From contig JBILRW010000005.1 in assembly GCA_044372405.1 (NCBI GenBank), positions 1-64,000 on the forward strand: a stretch of 64,000 nt of DNA, written 5' to 3'. The first letter of the stretch is position 1, and every line of letters begins with the position of its first letter. Shown piece by piece: positions 35,005 through 43,744 of this stretch. The DNA comes from CANGYM01 sp044372405. Its GTDB lineage: Bacteria; Pseudomonadota; Alphaproteobacteria; JAJTHO01; CANGYM01. The translations under genes and the position numbers were made by a program. Below the pieces are notes generated by a model. The model was not told where the DNA came from and ran no database searches. It saw only the letters and a list, made by a program, of their open reading frames with translations.

Positions 35005-35433
35005 ATGACACAGCCGCTTTTGCCACCAGACTATATTCCCACGGATAAAGAGCCATACATGAGCGAGCTTATGCTCTCCTATTTTCGGGAAAAGCTGACC
35101 GATTGGAAAAAAGAAATCATCCGGGAATCCAACGAAACCCTGGATCATTTGCGCCAGGAAGAGCTGCGCCAGCCCGATGATGCCGACCGCGCCACGCTGG
35201 AAACGGAGCAGGAAATTGAACTGCGCACCCGCGATCGCGAACGAAAACTGCTGGGCAAAATTGATCTGGCCATTGCCCGTATCGACAGCGGCGATTATGG
35301 GTACTGCGAAGAAACCGGCGAGCCCATTGGCGTGCGCCGCCTGCTGGCCCGTCCCATTGCCACGTTGTGTATCGAGGCCCAAGAGCGCCACGAACGCCAC
35401 GAAAAAACCCATCGCGAGGACAAATTGGTATGA
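35005..35433 (+). CDS. dksA: RNA polymerase-binding protein DksA
   Basis: DksA enters the RNA polymerase secondary channel and works with ppGpp in the stringent response. The 142-residue protein has the start LPPDYIPTDKEPYMSE, a coiled coil with the Asp-Asp tip (QPDDADRA), and a zinc-finger-like end. Only two of the four usual cysteines remain (GYCEETGEP and TLCIEAQ), as in the alphaproteobacterial type. The ATG at 35005 replaces a longer frame that adds a hydrophobic stretch foreign to the family. Confidence 0.94.
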   Translation: MTQPLLPPDYIPTDKEPYMSELMLSYFREKLTDWKKEIIRESNETLDHLRQEELRQPDDADRATLETEQEIELRTRDRERKLLGKIDLAIARIDSGDYGYCEETGEPIGVRRLLARPIATLCIEAQERHERHEKTHREDKLV

Positions 35434-35876
35434 CCACCATCCCGCTTCAGATTTTGGATCATGGGCGGGATTTGTCTCTGCCGGCTTATGCCACGGCGCA
35501 CAGTGCCGGGGTGGATTTGGTGGCGGCGGTGGGGAGTGATGTTGTTTTGCTGCCCATGGGCCGCGCTTTGATCCCCACAGGTTTGGCCATGGCGCTGCCT
35601 GAGGGGTTTGAGGCCCAGATTCGTCCCCGTTCGGGCCTGGCCCTGAAACATGGCATCACCTGCCTGAACAGCCCCGGCACCATTGATGCGGATTATCGGG
35701 GGGAAATCAAAGTGATGTTGATTAATTTGGGGGAGGAGCCCTTCGTCATCACCCGGGGTATGCGCATCGCCCAGATGGTGGTGGCGTCCTATGTGCGGGT
35801 TACCTTCACCCCTGTAGACAGCCTAGAAACCACGGAACGCGGCGCGGGTGGTTTTGGATCCACGGGACTGCACTAA
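35430..35876 (+). CDS. dut: dUTP diphosphatase
   Basis: dUTPase removes dUTP and supplies dUMP for thymidylate. All five trimeric-dUTPase motifs can be seen: HSAGVDLVAA, QIRPRSGLALKHGI, LNSPGTIDADYRGEI, RGMRIAQMV and the C-terminal RGAGGFGSTG. The start overlaps the dksA stop as ATGA. Length of 148 residues is normal. Confidence 0.97.
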   Translation: MTTIPLQILDHGRDLSLPAYATAHSAGVDLVAAVGSDVVLLPMGRALIPTGLAMALPEGFEAQIRPRSGLALKHGITCLNSPGTIDADYRGEIKVMLINLGEEPFVITRGMRIAQMVVASYVRVTFTPVDSLETTERGAGGFGSTGLH

Positions 35877-35881
35877 GCGTT

Positions 35882-36820
35882 ATGGCGCGCACCTTTTCAG
35901 GACAAAGGATTTTGCAGGCTGCCTTGGCCAGCGCTTGCGCATCGTTACTGTATGGATTGCGGGCGTTACCCCCCAAAAAAGCGGCCCAAGTGACAGGATG
36001 GATCACAAAAACCATAGGGCCACACACGGGAAAACAAGATTTATTGTTGCGCAATTTGGCTTTTGCTCTGCCCGATTGTCAAAACCCCGAAGCCATTGCC
36101 CGCCAGGTTTGGAACAATATCGGCATGCTGGTGGGAGAATTCCCCCACGCCAAAGCCTTTTATAATCCCCAAACCGCCGATGACTATCTGGAAATTGTGG
36201 GGGCGGAGCACTTGCGTTACACCGCCGCCCAGGGTCCAGTTTTGTTTATCAGCGGACATTTTGGAAATTGGGAGATCTTTGCCGCCGCCGCTGCCCGCTT
36301 TGGCGCCCCGTTTCGTCGGTTTTACAGGCCGTCCAACAATCCGTTTCTGGAAACCCTGATTCAACGGATTCGGGGTGAAATCCCGGGGGGCTTTGTGTCC
36401 AAAGGCACCGCGCGGGAGGTTGTATCTTGCATCAAAGCCGGCGAAAATATCGGTTTTTTGATCGATCAAAAAACCCGTCACGGCGATGATGTGATGTTTT
36501 TGGGGCATGTCACCAAGTTTCCCTCAACGCCCTTTGAATTGGCCCTGCGCTATAAACTGCCGCTGATTCCGGCGCGGTGTGAACGGTTGGGGCCGGCGCA
36601 TCATCGCATTACGATTTATGAACCCATCATGCCCAACCCCGATTTGGATCTTCGGGCCCGCAGGATGGATCTGGTGCAGCAAACGGCGACATTAATGGAA
36701 AGCTGGATTCGCGAAACCCCGGGGGACTGGCTTTGGCTGCATGACCGATGGTTGCTGGGTAAACAAAAACGACCACCAGCGGTCATCATCAGGCATTCAA
36801 AGTCAGTCCCCCAAGGTTAG
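35882..36820 (+). CDS. LpxL/HtrB-type lipid A acyltransferase
   Basis: This 312-residue protein belongs to the lysophospholipid/lauroyl acyltransferase family, adding secondary acyl chains to lipid A at the inner membrane. The catalytic H-x4-D/E motif is in ISGHFGNWEIF, and a later conserved region reads FLIDQKTRHGDDVMFLG. An N-terminal hydrophobic helix may anchor it. It follows dut by five bases and is probably in the dksA-dut unit. Chain specificity (LpxL, LpxM or LpxP) is not determinable. Confidence 0.88.
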   Translation: MARTFSGQRILQAALASACASLLYGLRALPPKKAAQVTGWITKTIGPHTGKQDLLLRNLAFALPDCQNPEAIARQVWNNIGMLVGEFPHAKAFYNPQTADDYLEIVGAEHLRYTAAQGPVLFISGHFGNWEIFAAAAARFGAPFRRFYRPSNNPFLETLIQRIRGEIPGGFVSKGTAREVVSCIKAGENIGFLIDQKTRHGDDVMFLGHVTKFPSTPFELALRYKLPLIPARCERLGPAHHRITIYEPIMPNPDLDLRARRMDLVQQTATLMESWIRETPGDWLWLHDRWLLGKQKRPPAVIIRHSKSVPQG

Positions 36821-36983
36821 AGGGTGTCATCATTTGTTCAAAAGTGGCTTTTTCGCATTATTTGAAGTGGCATATCCCCATGTCACCCCAAATGCAGGGC
36901 CGTTTTCATAGCATCCACAGTATCATAGCTTTTGAGCCTTTTAAGGTTTGGCGAACCCCCAGATCTTTGCTAAACATAGAGAT

Positions 36984-37502
36984 ATGTCCCTTTTTTATCC
37001 CTATCGCGATCAGAAACCCCGGGTGGCGACCAATGCCTTTGTGGCGCCCACCGCTGTTGTTATTGGCGATGTGGAGATTGGGGAGGATGCCAACATCTGG
37101 TTTCATGTCACCATCCGCGGCGATGTGAATTTTATCCGTATCGGCGCACGCACGAACATCCAGGACAATAGCTGCATCCACGTCACGCGCAAAACCCATC
37201 CCACCCTCATTGGCCAGGGTGTTACCGTGGGGCATAGCGTGACGCTGCACGGATGTACGCTGCAGGATGGATGTTTTGTTGGGATGAAGGCCTGTATCCT
37301 GGACGGTGCCGTGGTGGAAACGGGGGGATATGTGGCCGCCGGTGCCGTGGTCACGCCCGGGAAAATTGTTAAGGCTGGGGAGCTGTGGGCGGGCACACCC
37401 GCACGTTGTATGCGCCTGGTTACCGCCGAGGAAAATGCCTTTATCGCAACATCCTCCAGCAATTACGTGCAACTTTCACGGGAATATAGTGCTATGTTTT
37501 AA
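36984..37502 (+). CDS. Gamma-carbonic anhydrase family protein
   Basis: The 172-residue protein is a left-handed beta-helix with hexapeptide repeats, for example VAPTAVVIGDVEIGEDANIW and IRIGARTNIQDNSCIHV. The zinc-binding His residues are present around IHVTRKTH and TVGHSVTLHGC. Members are trimeric carbonic anhydrases or related to YrdA/PaaY. The ATG at 36984 gives the family-like start MSLFYPYRDQKP. The preceding 163 bases hold no recognised gene. Confidence 0.92.
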   Translation: MSLFYPYRDQKPRVATNAFVAPTAVVIGDVEIGEDANIWFHVTIRGDVNFIRIGARTNIQDNSCIHVTRKTHPTLIGQGVTVGHSVTLHGCTLQDGCFVGMKACILDGAVVETGGYVAAGAVVTPGKIVKAGELWAGTPARCMRLVTAEENAFIATSSSNYVQLSREYSAMF

Positions 37503-37605
37503 GGTTTTTTTAAGAGTTTCCCCCTAGAATCGTTACTATATTGATTGATTAGGCCAACACCTGCGGGTCTGTCATACTTCGTTGCATGCCGAAAGGGCTC
37601 TTTTT

Positions 37606-37686
37606 ATGGAAATCCTGATCCTGGCTGTCATTATGTTGATTGTGGTGCTGGCCACGGCCGTTGTATCGATTTTTTTTAATCCGTAG
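37606..37686 (+). CDS. Possible 26-residue single-pass membrane peptide
   Basis: The frame reads MEILILAVIMLIVVLATAV then VSIFFNP. Nearly the whole peptide is one hydrophobic helix. A GAAAGG sequence about ten bases upstream could be a ribosome site. Small membrane peptides are real in bacteria, but conservation is needed to prove this one. It ends nine bases before the convergent zapA stop. Confidence 0.35.
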   Translation: MEILILAVIMLIVVLATAVVSIFFNP

Positions 37687-37694
37687 TGGGGACT

Positions 37695-38075
37695 TTAGTT
37701 GGGAGCCACAGCCAACTTGCTGGAAATCAAAGAAATTTTATCGGACAGAGCCTGTATTTTTTGTTCGTACGCTTCGTCTTGATCGGCGCCCAATGCCGCC
37801 TCTGAGGTGACAACCTCTGCAACAGTGCTTTTAGGAGATGCCGGGGACGATGCTGATTTTGCATCAAACAATTCATCCACCAACATCAGTAAGGTCATCA
37901 CCAGCAGCTTGGTTTCTGACAAAACCATTTTCTTGCCCACCTGGCGCCAGATTTTATTGACGCGCTCATCGGCGGCCTCGGCCAGACTGCGCAGGCGGGC
38001 TTCTTGGCCCCGCTGGCATGACAAGGTATAGGGTTTTCCGTGAATGATGACTTCAACATCAACAATTTGGGTCAT
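37695..38075 (-). CDS. zapA: Cell division protein ZapA
   Basis: ZapA bundles FtsZ filaments at the division site. The 126-residue protein has the ZapA pattern VEVIIHGKPYTLSC, then LRSLAEAADERVNKIWRQVG and TKLLVMTLLMLVDELFDAK, with a C-terminal coiled coil. A Ser/Pro/Val linker breaks the middle. It overlaps the preceding coiled-coil gene by four bases (ATGA). Confidence 0.92.
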   Translation of the reverse strand: MTQIVDVEVIIHGKPYTLSCQRGQEARLRSLAEAADERVNKIWRQVGKKMVLSETKLLVMTLLMLVDELFDAKSASSPASPKSTVAEVVTSEAALGADQDEAYEQKIQALSDKISLISSKLAVAPN

Positions 38076-38419
38076 AATGCCTCCTCCGTCTGGGGCTCAG
38101 GCACCAAGAGATCCAATGCCTGATCCACCAAGTTCAGGGCCTGAGTCACTTCGTGACGCCATAACGTGTCAATGGCAGAAACCCCGTGGGTTATGGGCGC
38201 AGAAAGGGCGCCCGAAGCCCCCTTTTCTGTTAACAAAAGATCGCGCTCTGTTTTAACGGCCTGATACTCGCGCTCCAGCGCCAGATAGGATTCCTGTTCG
38301 GCCAGCAAACGCTCAGCCAATGTTCGCTGCAATTCCCGCAAAGCCCCATGGGCGCGGTCCAGGGCCGCATCTGTTTTGGGCAACCGTGTTTCGGATTCAA
38401 AAGCCATGGCGGTGGTCAT
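38072..38419 (-). CDS. Coiled-coil protein upstream of zapA (DUF4164-like)
   Basis: The 115-residue protein is a long helix with heptad-like Leu spacing (AHGALRELQRTLAERLLAEQ, then YLALEREYQAVKTERD). In alphaproteobacteria a coiled-coil DUF4164 protein commonly sits just before zapA, and translational overlap here suggests a shared division role, perhaps analogous to ZapB. The family call rests on position and shape more than sequence. Confidence 0.65.
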   Translation of the reverse strand: MTTAMAFESETRLPKTDAALDRAHGALRELQRTLAERLLAEQESYLALEREYQAVKTERDLLLTEKGASGALSAPITHGVSAIDTLWRHEVTQALNLVDQALDLLVPEPQTEEAL

Positions 38420-38542
38420 TGACGATGATACCGTGTTTCTTTATGGTGGGGCACGTTCTGATCCTTCTTTCATAAGGGAGTTTTTCCCTCTTCGCAAGGC
38501 ACTTGAACACCGGAAAACAACAATACGAATTTTGAGATTTTT

Positions 38543-40525
38543 ATGACCAATACCTTGGCCACCGCCTTACGATTCTTAAGTGTTGATATGGTGGAAAAGG
38601 CAGCCTCGGGCCACCCGGGCATGCCGCTGGGGATGGCGGATGTCTTGACTGTGTTGTTTTCTGAATATCTGTCGTTTGATGCCACTTGTCCCACCTGGCC
38701 CAATCGGGATCGATTTATTTTATCCGCGGGTCATGGATCGGCGGCCCTTTACAGTCTGGCCTATTTGTTGGGATATCCGGGGGCAACGTTGGATGAACTC
38801 AAATCCTTTCGTCAATTGGGGTCCAAAACCCCGGGACATCCGGAATATGATATCAGTTTCGGCATCGAAACCACCACGGGCCCCCTAGGCCAGGGATTGG
38901 GCAACGCCGTGGGTATGGCCATTGCCGAAACGATGATGGCGGCGGATTTGGGGGGTGATGTTATCAACCACCGCACCTTTGTGGTGGCTGGTGATGGCTG
39001 TTTGATGGAGGGCGTGGGTCAAGAGGCCCTGTCCCTGGCCGGGCACATGGGGCTGAACAAGCTCACCGTTTTGTTTGACGATAATCATATTTCCATTGAT
39101 GGCGACACAGAATTAAGCTGTTCCGACAATCATCTTGAGCGTTTCCGCGCCTGTGGCTGGCACACCCTGGCCATTGATGGTCACGATCCTGTGGCCATTC
39201 GGGCGGCTCTGGATCAGGCTTTGTTATCGGACAAGCCCACCTTTATCGCCTGTCGCACCACCATCGGGTGGGGCGCCCCCACCAAGGCCGGCACAGCCGC
39301 CACCCATGGCTCGCCCCTGGGAAACAAAGAAATCGCCCAAATGCGGGAAAATCTCGCTTGGCCCCATGATCCGTTTGTTATTCCAGAAGAGATTTTAACA
39401 GCCTGGCGCACCCTGGGCACGCGGGGGAAAACGCGCCGTTTGGCCTGGGAAAAACAGGCGGATGCTCTGCCGGAAAATCAACAAAACCGATTCACCTCAG
39501 CGTTTTCTAAAGAGGCCGCGTTTTCAGAAGAAGCAGCCACTGCCCTGCTGGCCTATAAAAAAACCTTGATTGCGAATCGTCCCAGCATGGCCACACGAAA
39601 GGCTTCCGGCCTGGTTTTGGATCACCTGGCCCCACTGGTGCCGGCCTTGGTGGGGGGGTCTGCCGATTTAACCGGATCCAACAACACGCGGGCCAAAAGC
39701 CAAAAGACCTTTACCCTGTCCACCCCCGAAGGGCGTTATATCCATTACGGTATCCGGGAACATGCCATGGGGGCCATCATGAACGGCATTTCACTGTATG
39801 GGGGATTCATTCCCTACGGCGGCACGTTTTTGGTGTTCAGCGATTATTTGCGCCCCGCCCTGCGTTTATCGGCCCTGATGCACCAGGGCGTGATTTATGT
39901 CCTGACCCACGATTCCATTGGCTTGGGGGAAGACGGACCCACGCACCAACCCATTGAACATCTGGCGGCCCTGCGCGCCATTCCCAATGTCCACGTGTTT
40001 CGTCCCGCCGATGCGGTGGAAACCCTGGAATGCTGGGAACTTGCCCTGAAAAACCGGACAACCCCCAGCGTACTGGCGCTGAGTCGTCAAGACCTGCCCA
40101 CACTACGTCATCCAAAATTGGAAGTCTCCGTGAACGCCAGCGCGCACGGGGCGTACCTTGTTTCCGAGAGTGCCCTGTCCGCCCAGATCACCCTGGTGGC
40201 CACAGGGTCAGAGGTCAGCTTGGCGGTTGACGTTCAAACCCACCTGGCCACGCAAAACATTGGTGCCACGGTTATTTCCATGCCCTGTCAGGAATTGTTT
40301 TGGGCTCAGGATGAAGCGTATCGACAAACATTGTTTCCCAAAGATCGCCCTGTTGTGGCTATTGAGGCCGCGTCCCCTTTATCTTGGTACCGCTTGGTAG
40401 GCGATAAGGGGCTGATTATCGGCATTGAAACCTTTGGCGTTTCCGCCCCCGCCCCCGATGCGTACCGGGATTTTGGGTTAACGGTGGAAACCATCGTGGA
40501 GAAAATTTTGGCGGCGTATTCTTAA
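38543..40525 (+). CDS. tkt: Transketolase
   Basis: Transketolase moves two-carbon units in the pentose phosphate pathway using thiamine diphosphate. The 660 residues include GHPGMPLGMADVL, LSAGHGSAALYSL, GPLGQGLGNAVGMA, the ThDP-binding GDGCLMEGVGQEA to FDDNHISIDG, and the pyrimidine domain with GIREHAMGAIMNG. It converges on gcvPA with a four-base overlap. Confidence 0.97.
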   Translation: MTNTLATALRFLSVDMVEKAASGHPGMPLGMADVLTVLFSEYLSFDATCPTWPNRDRFILSAGHGSAALYSLAYLLGYPGATLDELKSFRQLGSKTPGHPEYDISFGIETTTGPLGQGLGNAVGMAIAETMMAADLGGDVINHRTFVVAGDGCLMEGVGQEALSLAGHMGLNKLTVLFDDNHISIDGDTELSCSDNHLERFRACGWHTLAIDGHDPVAIRAALDQALLSDKPTFIACRTTIGWGAPTKAGTAATHGSPLGNKEIAQMRENLAWPHDPFVIPEEILTAWRTLGTRGKTRRLAWEKQADALPENQQNRFTSAFSKEAAFSEEAATALLAYKKTLIANRPSMATRKASGLVLDHLAPLVPALVGGSADLTGSNNTRAKSQKTFTLSTPEGRYIHYGIREHAMGAIMNGISLYGGFIPYGGTFLVFSDYLRPALRLSALMHQGVIYVLTHDSIGLGEDGPTHQPIEHLAALRAIPNVHVFRPADAVETLECWELALKNRTTPSVLALSRQDLPTLRHPKLEVSVNASAHGAYLVSESALSAQITLVATGSEVSLAVDVQTHLATQNIGATVISMPCQELFWAQDEAYRQTLFPKDRPVVAIEAASPLSWYRLVGDKGLIIGIETFGVSAPAPDAYRDFGLTVETIVEKILAAYS

Positions 40526-41841
40526 AGACACCCCGCCAGCCCCCTCACCAGCCCCCCAATCGCGTCTTCATCACATAGCTCTGTCACCGCAACCAGTAAG
40601 TCATGATCCCATTCGGGGCGGAAACGCCCCAGGTCCAGGCCGGCCACAATGCCTTGATCGTTCAGCTGTTTAACGACATCGCGGGCCTTGCGGGACAGGC
40701 GCAGGGTGAATTCGTTGAAAAAATTTTCTGTGAGAAGCTGAACGCCGGGCAGGGCTGAGAGCTGCGCTGCCGCCCAAACCGCCCGCCGATGATTGAGTAG
40801 GGCCAAATCCCGATACCCATCCCGCCCCAGCAGCGATAAATGCACACAAAACGCCAGGGCGCACAGCCCCGAATTGGTGCAGATATTGCTGGTGGCCTTA
40901 TCCCGGCGAATGTGTTGTTCCCGGGTGGACAGGGTTAGAACAAAGGAACGCCGCCCCTCTACATCCACTGTTTCCCCGCAAAGACGCCCGGGCATTTGCC
41001 GGATAAAGTCCTTCCGGCACGCCAGCAACCCCAGGTGAGGGCCCCCAAAATTCATGGCATTGCCCAGCGATTGCCCCTCCGCCGCCACAATGTCCGCGCC
41101 CCAGTCCCCGGGGGACATGAGGGCGCCCAGCGCCAAGATTTCCGTCACCACGGCCACCACCAGAATCCCCTTTTGGTGGGCGGCCTGGGTCAGGGCCCGA
41201 TAATCCCGAACATGACCCAAAAAATCGGGATAGCTGAGGACGATGCACGCCACATCTTCCGATAAATGGTTTTCCAGAGTTTCGGTGTCATAGGCAGCAA
41301 CCGTCAAATCCGCCAGCGGCTGATAGGTGGTAAGGGTATCGGCATAATGGGGATGCAGGGTGCCTGCAATCAAAACCTTTTTGCGCTTGGTGATGCGCGC
41401 GGCCATAAAGACGGCCTCCACCACCGACGTGGAACCATCGTATAGGGACGCATTGGCCACGTCCATCCCCGTGATTTCGGCAACTTGCGTTTGAAATTCA
41501 AACAGATATTGCAGGGTCCCCTGGGAAATTTCCGGCTGATAGGGGGTGTAGGACGTTAAAAATTCCCCCCGCTGAATGAGGGCATCCACACTGGCAGGAA
41601 CGTGGTGATGATACACCCCCGCCCCCAGAAAGAACGGCCCCGCCTGGGCCGTGCGATTTTGGGCGGCCAAGGCGGCGAGATCTTTCAGCACATGCCATTC
41701 CGGCATAGGATCAGAGGGAACATCCACAGGGGCATCAAACAGCCCCGCGGGCACACCCGCAAATAAATCCTTTACACCCTGAACGCCGATGGTTTTGAGC
41801 ATGGCGGCGCGGGAGGCTTCGGTATGGGGCAAGTAACGCAT
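40522..41841 (-). CDS. gcvPA: Glycine dehydrogenase (decarboxylating) subunit 1
   Basis: This is the N-terminal subunit of the split P-protein of the glycine cleavage system. The 439 residues include MRYLPHTEASRAAML, YTPYQPEISQGTLQYLFEFQ, NASLYDGSTS, and GGPHLGLLACRKDF. The PLP lysine lies in subunit 2 (gcvPB), which usually comes right after but is not here: the transketolase gene occupies that place. It follows gcvH by three bases. Confidence 0.95.
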   Translation of the reverse strand: MRYLPHTEASRAAMLKTIGVQGVKDLFAGVPAGLFDAPVDVPSDPMPEWHVLKDLAALAAQNRTAQAGPFFLGAGVYHHHVPASVDALIQRGEFLTSYTPYQPEISQGTLQYLFEFQTQVAEITGMDVANASLYDGSTSVVEAVFMAARITKRKKVLIAGTLHPHYADTLTTYQPLADLTVAAYDTETLENHLSEDVACIVLSYPDFLGHVRDYRALTQAAHQKGILVVAVVTEILALGALMSPGDWGADIVAAEGQSLGNAMNFGGPHLGLLACRKDFIRQMPGRLCGETVDVEGRRSFVLTLSTREQHIRRDKATSNICTNSGLCALAFCVHLSLLGRDGYRDLALLNHRRAVWAAAQLSALPGVQLLTENFFNEFTLRLSRKARDVVKQLNDQGIVAGLDLGRFRPEWDHDLLVAVTELCDEDAIGGLVRGLAGCL

Positions 41842-41844
41842 GGC

Positions 41845-42216
41845 TTATCCCTTAATCAACGCCTGATAATCGGCTTCCGTCATCAGGGTATCTAAATCGG
41901 CAGGATTTTTTAGGGTGATGTCAAAAAACCATCCGTTGCCTTCGGGGTCTTGATTCACGGTTTCGGGGGCGGCAATCAGGACCTCATTCACCGACGCAAT
42001 CGTCCCGGATAGGGGCATATACACCTCACTGGCGGCCTTCACCGATTCCACCACGGCGGCATCGGCTCCGGCCTCAAAGGCTTTGCCCACAGGGGGCAGC
42101 TCAACAAAAACAATATCCCCCAGCAAATCCTGGGCATGATGCGTAATCCCCACGCGGGCGGTGGTGGGGCTTAGGGGCTGAATCCATTCATGGTCTTTGG
42201 TATAGCGGCGGGTCAT
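41845..42216 (-). CDS. gcvH: Glycine cleavage system H protein
   Basis: The H protein carries the lipoyl arm that passes the aminomethyl group from P to T protein. The 123-residue protein has YTKDHEWI, FVELPPVGKAFE, and the lipoyl-lysine motif VESVKAASEVYMPLSG. The end carries the usual GNGWFFDI. It lies between gcvT and gcvPA. Confidence 0.97.
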   Translation of the reverse strand: MTRRYTKDHEWIQPLSPTTARVGITHHAQDLLGDIVFVELPPVGKAFEAGADAAVVESVKAASEVYMPLSGTIASVNEVLIAAPETVNQDPEGNGWFFDITLKNPADLDTLMTEADYQALIKG

Positions 42217-42242
42217 TTGGGCTCCTTGATCAATAAGAAAAA

Positions 42243-43346
42243 TTAAGAACGATGATAACGGTGGGGAACAAAGGGTAAGGCCGTGCGCGTTAGGGGTAAT
42301 TTCTGGCCCCGCACATCGGCAAACAGGGCTTGGGGAATGGGATTTTTGAGATAAGCCAAAACCACCACATCCCCCCGTGTGGGAGAAAAGGCCCCGCTGG
42401 TGACGGTGCCCACGATATTTCCGGCTTCATCAACAATAGAAGCGCCATGACGAATGGGTTGCCGTCCCTCAAAAACCAGGGGAAGCAGGGTTTGTGCGGC
42501 CCCGTTTTTCAGTTGCGGCAAAATCGTTTCATGTCCCAAAAAAGTGGGATTTTCCCGCTGGGCTTTTTGAATCACAAACGATAACCCCGCCTCAACAGGG
42601 GTGGTATCATCGGAAAGATCCAGGCCGTAAAGACACAAACCCGCCTCTAGCCGCAGTGTATCCCGCGCCCCTAAACCAGCGGGTTTGACGCCATTCTGGA
42701 CGATCAATTCTTGAAATAAAGCCGCCGCTGCTTTTTCATCGGCGCCGTAAAACTCAAAGCCATCCTCCCCCGTATAGCCCGAGCGGGATACGGTGAAACT
42801 CCCCCAACCCCATGACAGCGTGCGATGGGTCAGGAAAGAAAGAGCAGAGGCATCAGGGAACAAAACGGGGACTAAGTCTTTGGCCCTGGGTCCCTGAAGG
42901 GCCAGAATGGTGGTGTTTTCTAAAAGCGTAAAGGTGACATCGCCGGTCAGATGGTCGGCAATGTGAGCGTTCACTTTTGTTTTATTGCCCGCATTGACGA
43001 TCATCAAAACGTCATCATCGCGCCGCAGCACCATCACATCATCCACAATCCCGCCGTTTTCATGGGTCAGGACAGAATACCGCATCATGCCAGGTTTTAA
43101 AGTTGCCGGATCCATAGGGGTGAGATGACGGAGCAGGGCATCGGTTCCCGGCCCCCGAATCACGGCCTGGCCCATATGGGAAACATCAAAAAGACTGGCC
43201 TGGGTCCGGGTGTGGATATGTTCCGCCAGCGTCCCCGCATAGGATAACGGCATATCATACCCCGCAAAGGGCGCCCATTTGGGATGGAGGGCTTCGTGGC
43301 AATGGGCCAGAGGCAAAGTGAGCATAGGGGGTATAGTCTCTGTCAC
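42243..43346 (-). CDS. gcvT: Aminomethyltransferase (glycine cleavage T protein)
   Basis: GcvT releases ammonia and gives methylene-tetrahydrofolate. Typical parts include PFAGYDMPLSYAG, SLFDVSHMGQAVIRGPGTDAL, SRSGYTGEDGFEFYG and LGARDTLRLEAGLCLYG. The frame opens with GTG at 43346; an ATG at 43325 (MLTLPLAHCH) is closer to the usual start of the family. The region just upstream is a glycine riboswitch, and a possible hairpin covers the GTG. Confidence 0.95.
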   Translation of the reverse strand: MTETIPPMLTLPLAHCHEALHPKWAPFAGYDMPLSYAGTLAEHIHTRTQASLFDVSHMGQAVIRGPGTDALLRHLTPMDPATLKPGMMRYSVLTHENGGIVDDVMVLRRDDDVLMIVNAGNKTKVNAHIADHLTGDVTFTLLENTTILALQGPRAKDLVPVLFPDASALSFLTHRTLSWGWGSFTVSRSGYTGEDGFEFYGADEKAAAALFQELIVQNGVKPAGLGARDTLRLEAGLCLYGLDLSDDTTPVEAGLSFVIQKAQRENPTFLGHETILPQLKNGAAQTLLPLVFEGRQPIRHGASIVDEAGNIVGTVTSGAFSPTRGDVVVLAYLKNPIPQALFADVRGQKLPLTRTALPFVPHRYHRS

Positions 43347-43384
43347 AAGGGTTTATCGTTTATGTGCCCCCTCTGTCCCTTGTG
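43326..43384 (-). promoter_or_regulatory. Candidate riboswitch expression platform before gcvT
   Basis: On the minus strand CACAAGGG at the 3' edge of the second aptamer (43377-43384) is complementary over 8 bases to CCCTTGTG at 43344-43351, which contains the GTG codon. AGGGGG (43367-43372) can pair with CCCCCT (43326-43331) just before the ATG. The two pairings cross each other, so they would be alternatives, as expected of a switch acting on translation. Confidence 0.4.
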
Positions 43385-43570
43385 CCTGAAAGATTCGGCG
43401 ATTGTTTTCATCGCGTTACTTCATCGGCGGGCACATTGTGCCTCTTTCCAGAGTACCGTCCGCGTGATGAGTTCCACCCCATCCGTGGGTAGCATTCAGT
43501 CCTGTGACCTGAGAGTTTCCGGGGCGGTTGCTCCTTCGGCGCGGATTTTGGCCCGCTTCTCCTGAATCCT
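43370..43570 (-). ncRNA. Tandem glycine riboswitch
   Basis: Two aptamers lie in series. The first (about 43498-43570) has GGAGAAGCGGGCC, the core GCCGAAGGAGCAACCGC and ends ACTCTCAGG. The second (about 43370-43456) has CTGGAAAGAGGCAC, CGCCGATGAAGTAACGCGAT and ends ATCTTTCAGGCAC. These match the conserved glycine riboswitch. It controls gcvT-gcvH-gcvPA, which breaks down glycine. The remaining bases to 43680 show no gene. Confidence 0.9.
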
Positions 43571-43680
43571 ACATAACGATGGATGGACTATGACCTTCTG
43601 GGCGGGATGTGTCAAATGGAAACGTATGGTTGATTTTTTAATGTCTCCCCAACTTTACACAGTTTTTTAGGGCCAGAGAA

Positions 43681-43710
43681 AATTGGTTGATTATTTAATA
43701 AAAACCAATT
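43681..43710. promoter_or_regulatory. Inverted repeat upstream of the GESH-motif gene
   Basis: AATTGGTT and AACCAATT are perfect 8-base arms, 14 bases apart, in a very AT-rich promoter region 35 bases before the ATG. It could be an operator or a hairpin. Confidence 0.35.
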
Positions 43711-43744
43711 ATATTTAAAAATCCTTTAGCAAAGAAGTTTTGTC

